From: JBLMZH01 sp050258715
GTDB taxonomy: Bacteria > Patescibacteriota > Doudnabacteria > UBA920 > O2-02-FULL-48-8
DNA: 15,720 nucleotides
Reading direction: 5' to 3'
Assembly (NCBI GenBank): GCA_050258715.1
Contig: JBLMZH010000054.1
Span: 1-15,720 of the forward strand
The notes below the pieces were generated by a model that saw only the letters and a list, made by a program, of their open reading frames with translations, was not told the DNA's origin and ran no database searches. Position numbers and translations under genes: made by a program. How positions within the stretch are numbered: position 1 is the stretch's first letter; each line of letters begins with the position of its first letter. Positions 1 through 7,041 of this stretch are shown one piece after another.

Positions 1-1007
1 TTCACTTGGTTGCGGGCAAACCGCCCACGATCAGGGTTGACAGCGCCTTGATTGAACTTAAGCAATACGATGTTTTGTCCGGCAACGCCATCGCCGGCTT
101 AATCGACGTGCTCTTGGACACTGAAGAAAAGAAAAAGCGCTTTAGGGAAGAGCTTGAAATCGACTTTTCCTTTTCCTTTAAAGACAACGTCCGTTTCCGT
201 ATTAATGCCTATTATCAAAAAGGCTACCCGGCAGCGGCCTTGCGCATGGTCCCCAACAAGATCAAGACTCTTGAAGAGCTCAATCTTCCCAGACAGCTGA
301 AGAATTTCATCCGCTACCCGCAAGGATTGGTGTTGGTTTGCGGCCCGACCGGCCACGGCAAATCGACTTCGCTTGCTTCGCTTATAGATCTTATCAACCA
401 TACTTACGCCCACAACATCGTCACCATCGAAGACCCGATCGAATTCATTTACACCCAGGACAAGAGCCTCATCAACCAGCGCGAGGTCGGACAAGATACG
501 CTGGAATTTTCAAAAGCCTTAAGGTCCATTCTCCGCGAGGACGCGAACGTGGTTTTGGTGGGGGAAATGCGCGACCTGGAATCTATTTCTACCACCGTTA
601 CTTTGGCTGAAACCGGCCATTTGGTGTTCGCCACGCTGCACACCAATGACGCGGCCCAGTCGATTGACCGTATTATCGACGTCTTCCCGGCCTATCAGCA
701 GAATCAAATCCGCCTCCAGCTTTCCAACATTCTTCTCGGCATCGTTTCGCAGCGCCTTTTGCCGCGCGTCGGCGGCGGCCGAATCCCCGCCCTTGAGATC
801 ATGATGATGAACACGGCTGTCGGCAACATCATCCGCGAAGGCAAGACCCACCAGCTGCCGAACGTTATCCATACCAGCACGTCCACGGGCATGATTTCGC
901 TTGACCGCTATCTCGCCGAACTTGTCCGGACCAGCCAGGTCAGGCTAGAGGACGCCCAGCATTACGCCACTGACGCCAGCCTGTTCGAATCGCTCGTCAA
1001 AAGATAA
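1..1007 (+). CDS. pilT: Type IV pilus retraction ATPase PilT (5' end cut by window)
   Basis: PilT is the hexameric cytoplasmic AAA-like ATPase that disassembles type IV pili and drives twitching. The reading frame is open to the window edge: the first full codon (nt 3) is His followed by LVAGKPPTIRV, matching the ASDLHLxxGxPPxxR motif near the N-terminus of PilT, so only some 15-20 residues should be missing. The TTG at nt 6 is an internal codon, not the start. Visible motifs in order are Walker A GPTGHGKST (nt 342-368, with His where Ser is usual), the Asp box TIEDPIE, the Walker B region VVLVGEMRD, and the His box TGHLVFATLHTN followed by IDRIIDVFP. The GEMRD and AETGHLVFATLHTN strings point to PilT rather than PilB, and the zinc-binding tetracysteine of PilB is absent. 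pilC follows 19 nt after the stop, as in many pilus operons; pilB is expected upstream, outside the window. Confidence 0.96.
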   Translation, partial: HLVAGKPPTIRVDSALIELKQYDVLSGNAIAGLIDVLLDTEEKKKRFREELEIDFSFSFKDNVRFRINAYYQKGYPAAALRMVPNKIKTLEELNLPRQLKNFIRYPQGLVLVCGPTGHGKSTSLASLIDLINHTYAHNIVTIEDPIEFIYTQDKSLINQREVGQDTLEFSKALRSILREDANVVLVGEMRDLESISTTVTLAETGHLVFATLHTNDAAQSIDRIIDVFPAYQQNQIRLQLSNILLGIVSQRLLPRVGGGRIPALEIMMMNTAVGNIIREGKTHQLPNVIHTSTSTGMISLDRYLAELVRTSQVRLEDAQHYATDASLFESLVKR

Positions 1008-1026
1008 TTAAACCCAACCGACCGCT

Positions 1027-2229
1027 ATGGAATTTTCCTATCAGGCCAGAGACAATAAGGGAACGCTTCGGACAGGAACCGTCGAAGCGCAAAACATCGC
1101 CACTGCTTCCAACATCCTGCAGCAGCACGGTTTGATCGTGGTCAAGGTTTTGCCGGTCACGAAAAGGGATTACCTGCAGTCCATTCCGTTTTTCCATAGC
1201 GTCCCGAAAAAGCAGTTGGTTTTGTTCTCGAGACAGCTGGCTACTTTGATCAACGCCAAAGTCCCGATTGTGCAGGCCTTGAAGATTCTAGGGCTTCAAG
1301 TCGGTTCAAAGAGGCTGCGCGACATCGTGGCCGAAGTGGCGAACAAAGTGGAAGCTGGCGACAGCCTTTCCGCCGCCATCACCGGCTATCCCGAAGTTTT
1401 TTCCGGGCTCTATGTCAACCTCGTCCACGCCGGCGAACTTTCCGGAACTTTGGACACGGCTTTGGTCTACCTGGCCGATCAGCAGGAAAAGGATTACGAC
1501 CTCCGTTCGCAAATCGTCGGGGCCATGACTTATCCGGCGTTCATCGTTTCGGCCATTATCATCGTCGGATTTTTGATGTTTATTTTCGTCCTGCCTCAGA
1601 TGCTGGGAGTGCTCAAGGAATCAAACGTTGAACTGCCAATCACCACAAAGATCCTGGTCGGGACCACTGACTTTATGAGCGTTTATTGGTACATCGTCCT
1701 GATACTGCTTTTGGGCTCGATCGTCGGGTTTCGGTTTTATAGCAGGACTTACGGCGGGCGCGCTTTTCTTGACTGGGCCAAGCTTCGGGTCCCGATCTTC
1801 GGCAAGCTATTTTTGAATATTTACATCGCCCGGTTCGCGAGAAACCTCGCGACCCTTGTGGCCGGCGGCATTCCTATTGTGAAAGCGCTTGATGCCGTGG
1901 CCGACATTATCAACAACACGGTCTACCGAGACATTATTTTTGACGCTTCCCACCAGGTCCAGAACGGCAAAAGCGTGGCGCTGGCCTTCGTTGACCGGCC
2001 GGAATTTCCGCCGATCGTTTCGCAAATGGTCCAGATCGGAGAGAGCACCGGGAAGCTTCAGGAGATCCTTGAGAAGCTGGCAGGATTTTATGAGAAGGAA
2101 GTGGCGCAAAGCATCAAGGTTATGACCACCATGATCGAGCCGGCAATTATGATGCTTCTGGGGCTCGCGGTGGCCATCATGGTTGCGGGAATTATTCTTC
2201 CGATATATAATTTAGCTGGTGCAGGATAA
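1027..2229 (+). CDS. pilC: Type IV pilus inner-membrane platform protein PilC
   Basis: This 400-residue protein is the PilC/GspF platform that sits in the cytoplasmic membrane and couples the PilB/PilT motors to pilin insertion and removal. It opens with the typical MEFSYQARDNKGTLRTGTVEA segment and contains two type II secretion F domains, at about residues 66-190 and 270-393. Each begins with an FSRQLATLI- or FARNLATLV-type helix and includes the conserved GxSLS and GESTG regions. Hydrophobic segments lie near residues 171-192, 221-240 and 370-392, giving the usual three-helix topology. Length is normal for the family. No clear SD precedes the ATG. It is separated from pilT by 19 nt and probably cotranscribed; a 95-128 nt gap with hairpin potential follows before the first pilin. 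Confidence 0.96.
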   Translation: MEFSYQARDNKGTLRTGTVEAQNIATASNILQQHGLIVVKVLPVTKRDYLQSIPFFHSVPKKQLVLFSRQLATLINAKVPIVQALKILGLQVGSKRLRDIVAEVANKVEAGDSLSAAITGYPEVFSGLYVNLVHAGELSGTLDTALVYLADQQEKDYDLRSQIVGAMTYPAFIVSAIIIVGFLMFIFVLPQMLGVLKESNVELPITTKILVGTTDFMSVYWYIVLILLLGSIVGFRFYSRTYGGRAFLDWAKLRVPIFGKLFLNIYIARFARNLATLVAGGIPIVKALDAVADIINNTVYRDIIFDASHQVQNGKSVALAFVDRPEFPPIVSQMVQIGESTGKLQEILEKLAGFYEKEVAQSIKVMTTMIEPAIMMLLGLAVAIMVAGIILPIYNLAGAG

Positions 2230-2275
2230 CGGACGAAATGAGACAAAAATTAATAAAAAACAAGTTTTTTGGACA

Positions 2276-2313
2276 AAAAGGAAGCGGCTTTTGAAGGCGC
2301 CTTGTTTCCTTTT
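2276..2313 (+). promoter_or_regulatory. Imperfect hairpin upstream of the pilin genes
   Basis: An 8-bp outer stem (AAAAGGAA 2276-2283 with TTCCTTTT 2306-2313) encloses a short GGC/GCC stem. A competing 7-bp pairing, AAACAAG (2258-2264) with CTTGTTT (2301-2307), is possible. The T-run is part of the stem, so this is at best a weak terminator separating pilT-pilC from the pilins. It could instead be a 5'UTR structure for the pilin mRNA. I see no convincing promoter in this gap. Confidence 0.35.
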
Positions 2314-2357
2314 AACCAATCGGCTTGTTTTCCTCTGCACGGAAGGGGGTGAAAACA

Positions 2358-2738
2358 TTGAAATTAAATAGAAAGCAAAAAGGGTTCACTTTGATCGAAC
2401 TGTTGGTCGTCATCGCCATCATCGGGATTTTGGCCGCAGTCGTATTGGTCTCCTTGGGTTCTGCTAGAATCAAGTCCAGGGACGCGCGAAGAATCGCTGA
2501 CGTCAGGCAGTTGCAGACCGCTATGGAACTCTACTACAACGACAACAACACCTATCCGGCAACGGTAGGCGCTTTGGCCCCGACTTACATCTCGAGAGCC
2601 CCTGTTGACCCGGCAACAAACGCCAACTACGGATACACCGGTTCGACGACCGCTTACTCGATCACCTTCGTCACAGAAGGAACGACAAACCTCGGTTCAG
2701 CCGGCACTCACTCCGCCACTCAGAACGGCATCCAGTAA
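2358..2738 (+). CDS. Major type IV pilin, copy 1
   Basis: This is a prepilin of the PilA/PilE/GspG type, the likely main fibre subunit. I place the start at TTG 2358, because GGGGGTG at 2345-2351 is the only SD-like stretch and sits 6 nt before it. This gives a 9-residue leader MKLNRKQKG cut by PilD before FTLIELLVV, and a 126-residue precursor. In-frame alternatives are GTG 2349 (too close to the SD) and TTG 2325 (leader of 20). Glu5 is present. The hydrophobic helix covers mature residues 1-25 and is followed by the amphipathic helix [27 protein letters not shown] and a short beta domain with no cysteines complete the protein. The mature part of 117 residues differs from the next gene at only about four positions, a recent or homogenised tandem duplication. 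Confidence 0.93.
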   Translation: MKLNRKQKGFTLIELLVVIAIIGILAAVVLVSLGSARIKSRDARRIADVRQLQTAMELYYNDNNTYPATVGALAPTYISRAPVDPATNANYGYTGSTTAYSITFVTEGTTNLGSAGTHSATQNGIQ

Positions 2739-2759
2739 CTTTTTTTAAGTTTTGGAGTT

Positions 2760-2796
2760 CTTCCTCCCGATTTTTGGGAGGAAGTCCCGAGGACTT
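2760..2796 (+). promoter_or_regulatory. Two overlapping, mutually exclusive hairpins between the twin pilins
   Basis: CTTCCTCCC (2760-2768) pairs with GGGAGGAAG (2776-2784) across a 7-nt loop, and AAGTCC (2782-2787) pairs with GGACTT (2791-2796). The two share nt 2782-2784, so they cannot both be complete. No T-run follows, which argues against a simple intrinsic terminator. It is more likely a processing or stabilising stem, or an attenuator, that sets the ratio of the two pilins. Confidence 0.55.
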
Positions 2797-2823
2797 AAAT
2801 TTTGAGAATTTATCTCTTCGTTT

Positions 2824-3219
2824 ATGAAAAATAATATAGGCAAACAAGATCGGTCAGGGGCTGGTTTTACTTTGATCGAATTGTTGGTCGTTATCGCCAT
2901 CATCGGGATGCTGGCCGCAGTCGTCTTGGTCTCCTTAGGCTCTGCTAGAATCAAGTCCAGGGACGCGCGAAGAATCGCTGACGTCAGGCAGCTGCAGACC
3001 GCTATGGAACTCTACTACAACGACAACAACACCTATCCGGCAACGGTAGGCGCTTTGGCCCCGACCTACATCTCGAGAGCCCCTGTTGACCCGGCAACGA
3101 ATACGGCTTACGGATACACCGGTTCGACGACCGCTTACTCGATCACTTTTGTGACCGAGGGCAGAACCAACCTCGGTTCAGCCGGCACTCACTCCGCGAC
3201 TCAGAACGGCATCCAGTAA
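2824..3219 (+). CDS. Major type IV pilin, copy 2
   Basis: This is a second prepilin, 131 residues, with a 14-residue leader [14 protein letters not shown] before FTLIELLVV. The mature protein is 117 residues, the same length as copy 1. By eye the two mature sequences differ at four sites (Ile to Met in the membrane helix, two adjacent changes after DPATN, and Thr to Arg late in the protein). The DNA differs at roughly 27 of 354 positions, mostly synonymous. A central stretch of about 135 nt is almost unchanged. The leader and the 5' flank are unrelated to those of copy 1. There is no visible SD before the ATG, in contrast to copy 1, so the two are probably translated at different levels. Glu5 is present and no cysteines are seen. 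Confidence 0.93.
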   Translation: MKNNIGKQDRSGAGFTLIELLVVIAIIGMLAAVVLVSLGSARIKSRDARRIADVRQLQTAMELYYNDNNTYPATVGALAPTYISRAPVDPATNTAYGYTGSTTAYSITFVTEGRTNLGSAGTHSATQNGIQ

Positions 3220-3228
3220 CCTTCCCCA

Positions 3229-3702
3229 ATGCTCAACCAAGGAAACAAGGGAAAACCCGGTTTTACTTTGATCGAACTGCTGGTCGTCATATCGATCATC
3301 GGTTTGCTTGGTTCGATCATCGTCGCATCCACTCGGACGGCGCGCGCGAGAGCCAGAGACTCAAAGCGCATTGCCGAGCTTCGGCAGGTCAAGCTGGGAC
3401 TGGACATGTACAACAACGAAGCTGACGGGTATCCGCAAAGGAACGACTGGGACAAGGCGGCCAGAAACCGCGAGATGCTGGCCTGCGGCCCGACCCCGTT
3501 CTTCATCATTCCCAGCGACCCCAGCACGGGGGACCCGTACGACTATGAAAACGGCGGAACCAACTCGCGTTCAAAATGCGAGAACGGCCAGGTTTACTCC
3601 ACTTTTAAGATCGAATTTGCGACTGAACAAGCCTCCGCACTTGGACCCGCACAAACTTATTACCTTTACCCGGGCGGATTCACTTCTATTCCTCCCTTTT
3701 AA
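3229..3702 (+). CDS. Type IV pilin, larger paralogue with two cysteines
   Basis: This 157-residue prepilin starts 9 nt after copy 2. It has an 11-residue leader MLNQGNKGKPG, then [14 protein letters not shown] with Glu5, and the helix RARARDSKRIAELRQVKLGLDMY that resembles the twin pilins. The globular part is longer and different, with PSDPSTGDPYDYENGG and cysteines at 86 and 117 that could form the D-region disulfide known in PilA/PilE pilins. It may be an alternative major pilin or a minor pilin of the same fibre. No SD is visible, so translation could depend on coupling or on leaderless-type initiation. It is processed by the PilD encoded just downstream. Confidence 0.92.
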   Translation: MLNQGNKGKPGFTLIELLVVISIIGLLGSIIVASTRTARARARDSKRIAELRQVKLGLDMYNNEADGYPQRNDWDKAARNREMLACGPTPFFIIPSDPSTGDPYDYENGGTNSRSKCENGQVYSTFKIEFATEQASALGPAQTYYLYPGGFTSIPPF

Positions 3703-3707
3703 AAAAG

Positions 3708-3729
3708 CCGCTTCCTAAAAGGGAAGCGG
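3708..3729 (+). terminator. Hairpin after the third pilin, weak terminator or attenuator
   Basis: CCGCTTCC (3708-3715) and GGAAGCGG (3722-3729) form a perfect 8-bp stem with a 6-nt loop, preceded by an A-run. Only ATTT follows, so termination is likely partial. This would reduce expression of the downstream pilin-like gene, pilD and fimT relative to the major pilins. The next gene starts 12 nt downstream. Confidence 0.5.
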
Positions 3730-3740
3730 ATTTAGGTAAG

Positions 3741-4169
3741 ATGACAATCATGGACCAAAGCCGATCGCAACAAGGACTGACCATCATAAGGACCGTGCTC
3801 GTATTGCTGTCCGCAATTTTGCTGGTTTTGGTTTTTGTCATGGCCCTGTCCGCGGCCAGATCAAGCTTTAGGGATTACAAGCGGCTGAAGGACATGCAGC
3901 AGGTGGCTGCGGCACTTAAGGTTTATCACGAATATTATCAAAAGTATCCCGAGGCCGTGAGCGGCCAGCCAAAAGGCTTGATCCCGACTTATCTTGGGTT
4001 TTGGCCGGAAGCGCCGACTCCGCCGGACGGAACCTGCGACACCGCCACAAATAACTACAGCTACGAACAGCTGGATAAGGGATCGTCCTACAGTTTGAAC
4101 TTCTGCCTGGGGCACAAGACGGAAGGCTTTAACGCCGGCTACTATAATCTTAAGCCGACCATCCAATGA
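3741..4169 (+). CDS. Divergent pilin-like protein lacking Glu5
   Basis: This 142-residue protein has the layout of a type IV pilin: a short polar leader ending QQG, a long hydrophobic helix (about residues 13-38), then RSSFRDYKRLKDMQQVAAALKVYHEYYQKYP, which mirrors the amphipathic helix and the YYxxxxxYP motif of the true pilins. The residues after the presumed cleavage site are LTIIRT, so Arg replaces the nearly invariant Glu5 and Leu replaces Phe1. Loss of Glu5 is known for tip pseudopilins such as GspK. Cys99 and Cys122 could form a disulfide. ATG 3741 has AGG four nt upstream; ATG 3750 (leader MDQSRSQQG) is an equally good start. Its stop overlaps the pilD start (ATGA), implying coupled translation. 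A minor or tip role is inference. Confidence 0.8.
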   Translation: MTIMDQSRSQQGLTIIRTVLVLLSAILLVLVFVMALSAARSSFRDYKRLKDMQQVAAALKVYHEYYQKYPEAVSGQPKGLIPTYLGFWPEAPTPPDGTCDTATNNYSYEQLDKGSSYSLNFCLGHKTEGFNAGYYNLKPTIQ

Positions 4170-4954
4170 TCGCCCTCCTTTTGTTCATCTTCGGGCTGAT
4201 CGTCGGGAGTTTTCTGAACGTTGTCATTTTTCGCCTCCATTCAGGCAAGTCGTTTGTCAAAGGCAGGTCCGCTTGCCCCCATTGCGGCCACGAACTTTCT
4301 GCTCTCGATTTGGTTCCGGTCTTAAGCTTCATTTTGCTGAAGGCGCGCTGCCGCTATTGCCGGAATAGGATTTCCTGGCAGTATCCTTTGGTGGAAATCA
4401 TTACCGGTCTTTCCTTCGCTTTGATCGGCTTTAGTTCCGACCAATTCACCCTGCTCGTTTTCACAAAACTTATTTTTGCCTCGGTCATGATCGTGGTGGC
4501 CGTCTATGACCTTAAGCATTTTTTGATCCTTGATAAGGTTCTTGTGCCTGCGATCGTCGCCGCTTTGGTCCTAAACGCGATTCTCGACGCAAATTCAGCC
4601 TGCTCCCTCCTTTCCATCAATTGCCACAGCCTCGGAGGGCTAGCCGCGGCCGCCCTTGCCTGTTTCTTCTTTTTGGCGCAATATATGCTGTCAGGAGGCA
4701 AATGGATCGGCTTCGGCGACGTAAAGTTTGGCATTCTCCTTGGTTTGATCGCGGGCTGGCCGGGGATATTGGCGCTTTTGTTTCTGGCTTACGTGATCGG
4801 CGCTGCCACTGGTTTGGGTCTTATGGCAGCAGGCAAGAAGACTATGACGTCGAAACTTCCGTTCGGCACTTTCCTGGGATTGGCCGCGATCCTGACCATG
4901 GCCTTCGGCTCCGGGCTTGTTGCCTGGTATCTTAATTTGATAGGCATCCAATGA
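4166..4954 (+). CDS. pilD: Prepilin peptidase / N-methyltransferase PilD
   Basis: PilD is the membrane aspartic protease that cleaves prepilin leaders after Gly and N-methylates the new first residue. This 262-residue protein shows the N-terminal helix plus the cytoplasmic zinc-type motif with cysteine pairs at 37/40 and 62/65, linked to the bifunctional form. It then shows the two catalytic aspartates: Asp115 in VAVYDLKHFLI and Asp185 in the GFGDVKFG motif. About seven to eight hydrophobic segments are present. Length is typical. It overlaps the preceding pilin-like gene and the following fimT-like gene by 4 nt each, so the three should be made together. All the prepilins in this window are likely substrates. 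Confidence 0.96.
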   Translation: MIALLLFIFGLIVGSFLNVVIFRLHSGKSFVKGRSACPHCGHELSALDLVPVLSFILLKARCRYCRNRISWQYPLVEIITGLSFALIGFSSDQFTLLVFTKLIFASVMIVVAVYDLKHFLILDKVLVPAIVAALVLNAILDANSACSLLSINCHSLGGLAAAALACFFFLAQYMLSGGKWIGFGDVKFGILLGLIAGWPGILALLFLAYVIGAATGLGLMAAGKKTMTSKLPFGTFLGLAAILTMAFGSGLVAWYLNLIGIQ

Positions 4955-5508
4955 AGCTAAGAAAAGGACAATTCGGGTTCACGATCGTGGAAATGCTAGT
5001 GGTGATCTTCATCATGGGCATCCTTTCGACTGTCGTGATTGCGAACTTCAAGCAGGGGGTCAAGCAGAAGGAAATTTTGCTGACCTCGGACGGAGTCGTC
5101 CAATTGATCCGTTTGGCCCAGAGCTATTCGCTGGGAGGAAAACAGGTCAGCAACCGGCCGACTTCCTATTTTCAATTTAAAACCTCAAGAAACACCAAGG
5201 TCGCGTATGTTGAAGCAAAATTGTCGGGGATTGCGACCCCGGTGACTGTCGAAACCTACAATTTCCCAAAAGCCGTAAAAATCAGAAATGAAATTTACGG
5301 CATATCGGTTAGCTGCAGCACCTCTTGCACAACCAATCCCACCACGGTTTATATTAAATTTGTTCCTCCGTTCGGACGAATGGAAGTTTCTTCGGACGGC
5401 TCCACTTGGTCAAGCTTTAACTATGTCGATATTCAGATCCAGCACGACACCGGTTTTGTGAAGACCATTCACATTGACGGGCTTTCGGGCAAGATCGGGG
5501 TTCAATAG
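4951..5508 (+). CDS. FimT/GspH-like minor pilin
   Basis: This 185-residue prepilin has leader MKLRKGQFG followed by FTIVEMLVVIFIMGILSTVV. Glu5 is present, and the Phe-Thr-Ile-Val-Glu-Met start is typical of GspH/FimT pseudopilins. After the helix, the region SDGVVQLIRLAQSYSLGGKQV corresponds to the FimT helix preceding a beta-rich domain, and SCSTSC provides a close cysteine pair. Family knowledge places GspH/FimT at the pilus tip or in the initiation complex, and some FimT proteins bind DNA; whether this one does cannot be told. It overlaps pilD by ATGA and is the last gene before a strong terminator at 5544-5584. Confidence 0.88.
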   Translation: MKLRKGQFGFTIVEMLVVIFIMGILSTVVIANFKQGVKQKEILLTSDGVVQLIRLAQSYSLGGKQVSNRPTSYFQFKTSRNTKVAYVEAKLSGIATPVTVETYNFPKAVKIRNEIYGISVSCSTSCTTNPTTVYIKFVPPFGRMEVSSDGSTWSSFNYVDIQIQHDTGFVKTIHIDGLSGKIGVQ

Positions 5509-5543
5509 AAGTCTCGCTTCGTGAAAATAGTTGTCAGGAAGAA

Positions 5544-5584
5544 AAGGTTTGGCTTGGGACGAATGAGCAAACCTTGTTTTTTTT
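5544..5584 (+). terminator. Rho-independent terminator after fimT
   Basis: AAGGTTTG (5544-5551) pairs with CAAACCTT (5568-5575) around a 16-nt loop, followed after one G by eight T residues (5577-5584). This ends the pilin-pilD-fimT transcription unit. Its 3' arm and T-run overlap the -35 box of the next promoter. Confidence 0.82.
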
Positions 5585-5613
5585 GGCTTTTTGTGATATA
5601 ATTTAGTCACAAA
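5574..5613 (+). promoter_or_regulatory. Promoter with palindrome over the -10, upstream of the minor-pilin operon
   Basis: TTGTTT (5574-5579), a 17-nt spacer and TATAAT (5597-5602) form a good sigma70-type promoter. The -10 lies inside a perfect inverted repeat TTTGTGA (5590-5596) / TCACAAA (5607-5613), a CRP/FNR-operator-like arrangement that could bind a repressor. The -35 is shared with the 3' arm and T-run of the terminator. The transcript would have a leader of about 125 nt. Confidence 0.65.
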
Positions 5614-5666
5614 GCAATTCGGACAGAAATAAAAACTGACAAAGACAGAAATTGAAGACTTAAGAC

Positions 5667-5710
5667 CAAGACATTGCCGTCTTGATTTCCAAAAGCGCGG
5701 GCATTATAAT
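5667..5710 (+). promoter_or_regulatory. Second promoter, close to pilV-like start
   Basis: TTGATT (5682-5687), a 17-nt spacer and TATAAT (5705-5710) predict a start about 18 nt before the ATG at 5735. A perfect inverted repeat CAAGAC (5667-5672) / GTCTTG (5679-5684) overlaps the -35 box and may be an operator. The same AAGAC word is repeated just upstream. Confidence 0.6.
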
Positions 5711-5734
5711 ACCCCGTTATCTGACCTAATCAAA

Positions 5735-6469
5735 ATGAAGCTTAAATTCAGCAAAAACGAGGAGGCGGGACAGACCCTCATTGAAACCGTCACCGCTATC
5801 GCCATTCTGCTTACGGCGCTGATGGCGGGGTTGGGCGCGACTTACAGCTCCCTTAACAGTTCGGACGTCTCCAAAAAACAGATCATTGCCACGAACCTGG
5901 CGAGAGAAGGCGTGGACGTTATAAGAATGATGAGGGATACCAATTGGCTGACAGGACCGACCAATTCGCAGCCGGTCAACTGCTTGGATATAGGCGGCAA
6001 GCTTTGCTACCAAAACGCTTTTTCTAATCCTTACAACTTCCAATTGCCGGCCGGCGGCGGGCCGGTTTCGCCGGGCGGCCTTAATCCGGATAAATTTTTC
6101 CGGGTTAAATTCAATACCGATACCCGGACCTGGGAGCTGGACGACATAACCGGGACAAGCAACGAGAACTATCTGCTTTGCCTCCAGCCGAACGGCACCT
6201 ACCAGCACAATGCTCCGGGCAACAGCGGTGTTGAGTGCACGAACGGCGGTTTTGCGCGGAGGATAGCGATCAGCACCAGGCAAATTCCCGGGTTCGTCAC
6301 TCCCAATGCCTACAATATGGAGGTCACTGTCCAGTCGATTGTGAGATGGAGCGGGCGCAACTGCCCGTCGATGGACATTAGCGAAGGGCAGATCGTAATG
6401 AACACGACCCCGGCTCCGTGCAAAGTTATTGTCGAGGAGCGCCTGACCAACTGGAAGGACTACCGATGA
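5735..6469 (+). CDS. PilV-like minor pilin
   Basis: This 244-residue prepilin has a 12-residue leader MKLKFSKNEEAG and mature start QTLIETVTAIAILLTALMAG; Gln replaces Phe1 and Glu5 is retained. The segment NLAREGVDVIRMMRDTNW matches the ARExGxxxxRxxRDxNW motif common in PilV-type prepilins of Patescibacteria. The C-terminal half is beta-rich with several cysteines (CLQ, VECTN, NCPS, PCK). In other bacteria PilV joins PilW, PilX and FimU in the priming/tip complex. It is the first gene of a three-gene operon with ATGA overlaps and has its own promoters. No SD is visible before the ATG. The name rests on order and style, not on a search. Confidence 0.85.
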   Translation: MKLKFSKNEEAGQTLIETVTAIAILLTALMAGLGATYSSLNSSDVSKKQIIATNLAREGVDVIRMMRDTNWLTGPTNSQPVNCLDIGGKLCYQNAFSNPYNFQLPAGGGPVSPGGLNPDKFFRVKFNTDTRTWELDDITGTSNENYLLCLQPNGTYQHNAPGNSGVECTNGGFARRIAISTRQIPGFVTPNAYNMEVTVQSIVRWSGRNCPSMDISEGQIVMNTTPAPCKVIVEERLTNWKDYR

Positions 6470-7041
6470 AGACGAAAAATAATCTAAATTGCCGGTCACG
6501 AGGTTTTACGCTCATGGAAGCGGTTGTTTCCACTGCCGTGTTTGCCGTTGCGGTTACGGGTATTATCGGCACTTATTTGATGGTCCTGAAGGTCGATGCC
6601 AAGACCCGGGCCGAACGTTCGGTTCAGGAAAACGGCCGGTTCATTATGGAATTTTTAGGCAAGGAACTGCGCACCGGGCACCTGGATTACGCGAGTTATT
6701 TCGGGGGACTCGTGGGCGCCAATCCCGAAACCACTCTTCATATCGTCAACCAGAACAATGAGGCTGAGGACGTGATCTGCGGAAATCCGAATATGACTTT
6801 AACCAAATCAGGCTACACGACCAGCCTGAATTCATCCGCTGTAACCGTGACCAAGTGCTCTTTTTACATCGCTCCGCCCATCGATCCTTTTCGCCAATTG
6901 CTGTTAAACCCTCCCAACAACCAGCCCTTCGTGACCGTAGTGCTTGAATTAACTTCGAACTTCGGCCAAAAAGAAGGCGAGACAGCGGTCATTAATCTTG
7001 AGAGCACTTATTCCTTAAGGGAATATCCATCAAGGGAATGA
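6466..7041 (+). CDS. PilW-like minor pilin
   Basis: The start is ATG 6466, which overlaps the stop of the previous gene (ATGA). A longer in-frame opening from 6418 lies wholly inside that gene and is less likely. The 191-residue product has leader MKTKNNLNCRSRG, then FTLMEAVVSTAVFAVAVTGIIG with Glu5. ERSVQENGRFIMEFLGKELR is a typical PilW/GspJ-type helix, and a beta-rich domain with few cysteines follows. Minor pilins of this class form part of the pilus initiation complex. It is also coupled to the next gene by a 4-nt overlap. Confidence 0.87.
   Translation: MKTKNNLNCRSRGFTLMEAVVSTAVFAVAVTGIIGTYLMVLKVDAKTRAERSVQENGRFIMEFLGKELRTGHLDYASYFGGLVGANPETTLHIVNQNNEAEDVICGNPNMTLTKSGYTTSLNSSAVTVTKCSFYIAPPIDPFRQLLLNPPNNQPFVTVVLELTSNFGQKEGETAVINLESTYSLREYPSRE

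Noticed and set aside
5726..6499. 257-codon - strand frame opposite the pilV-like gene
   Set aside because: It is an antisense shadow: low-complexity, no recognisable domain, opposite a clear prepilin with proper leader and operon coupling.
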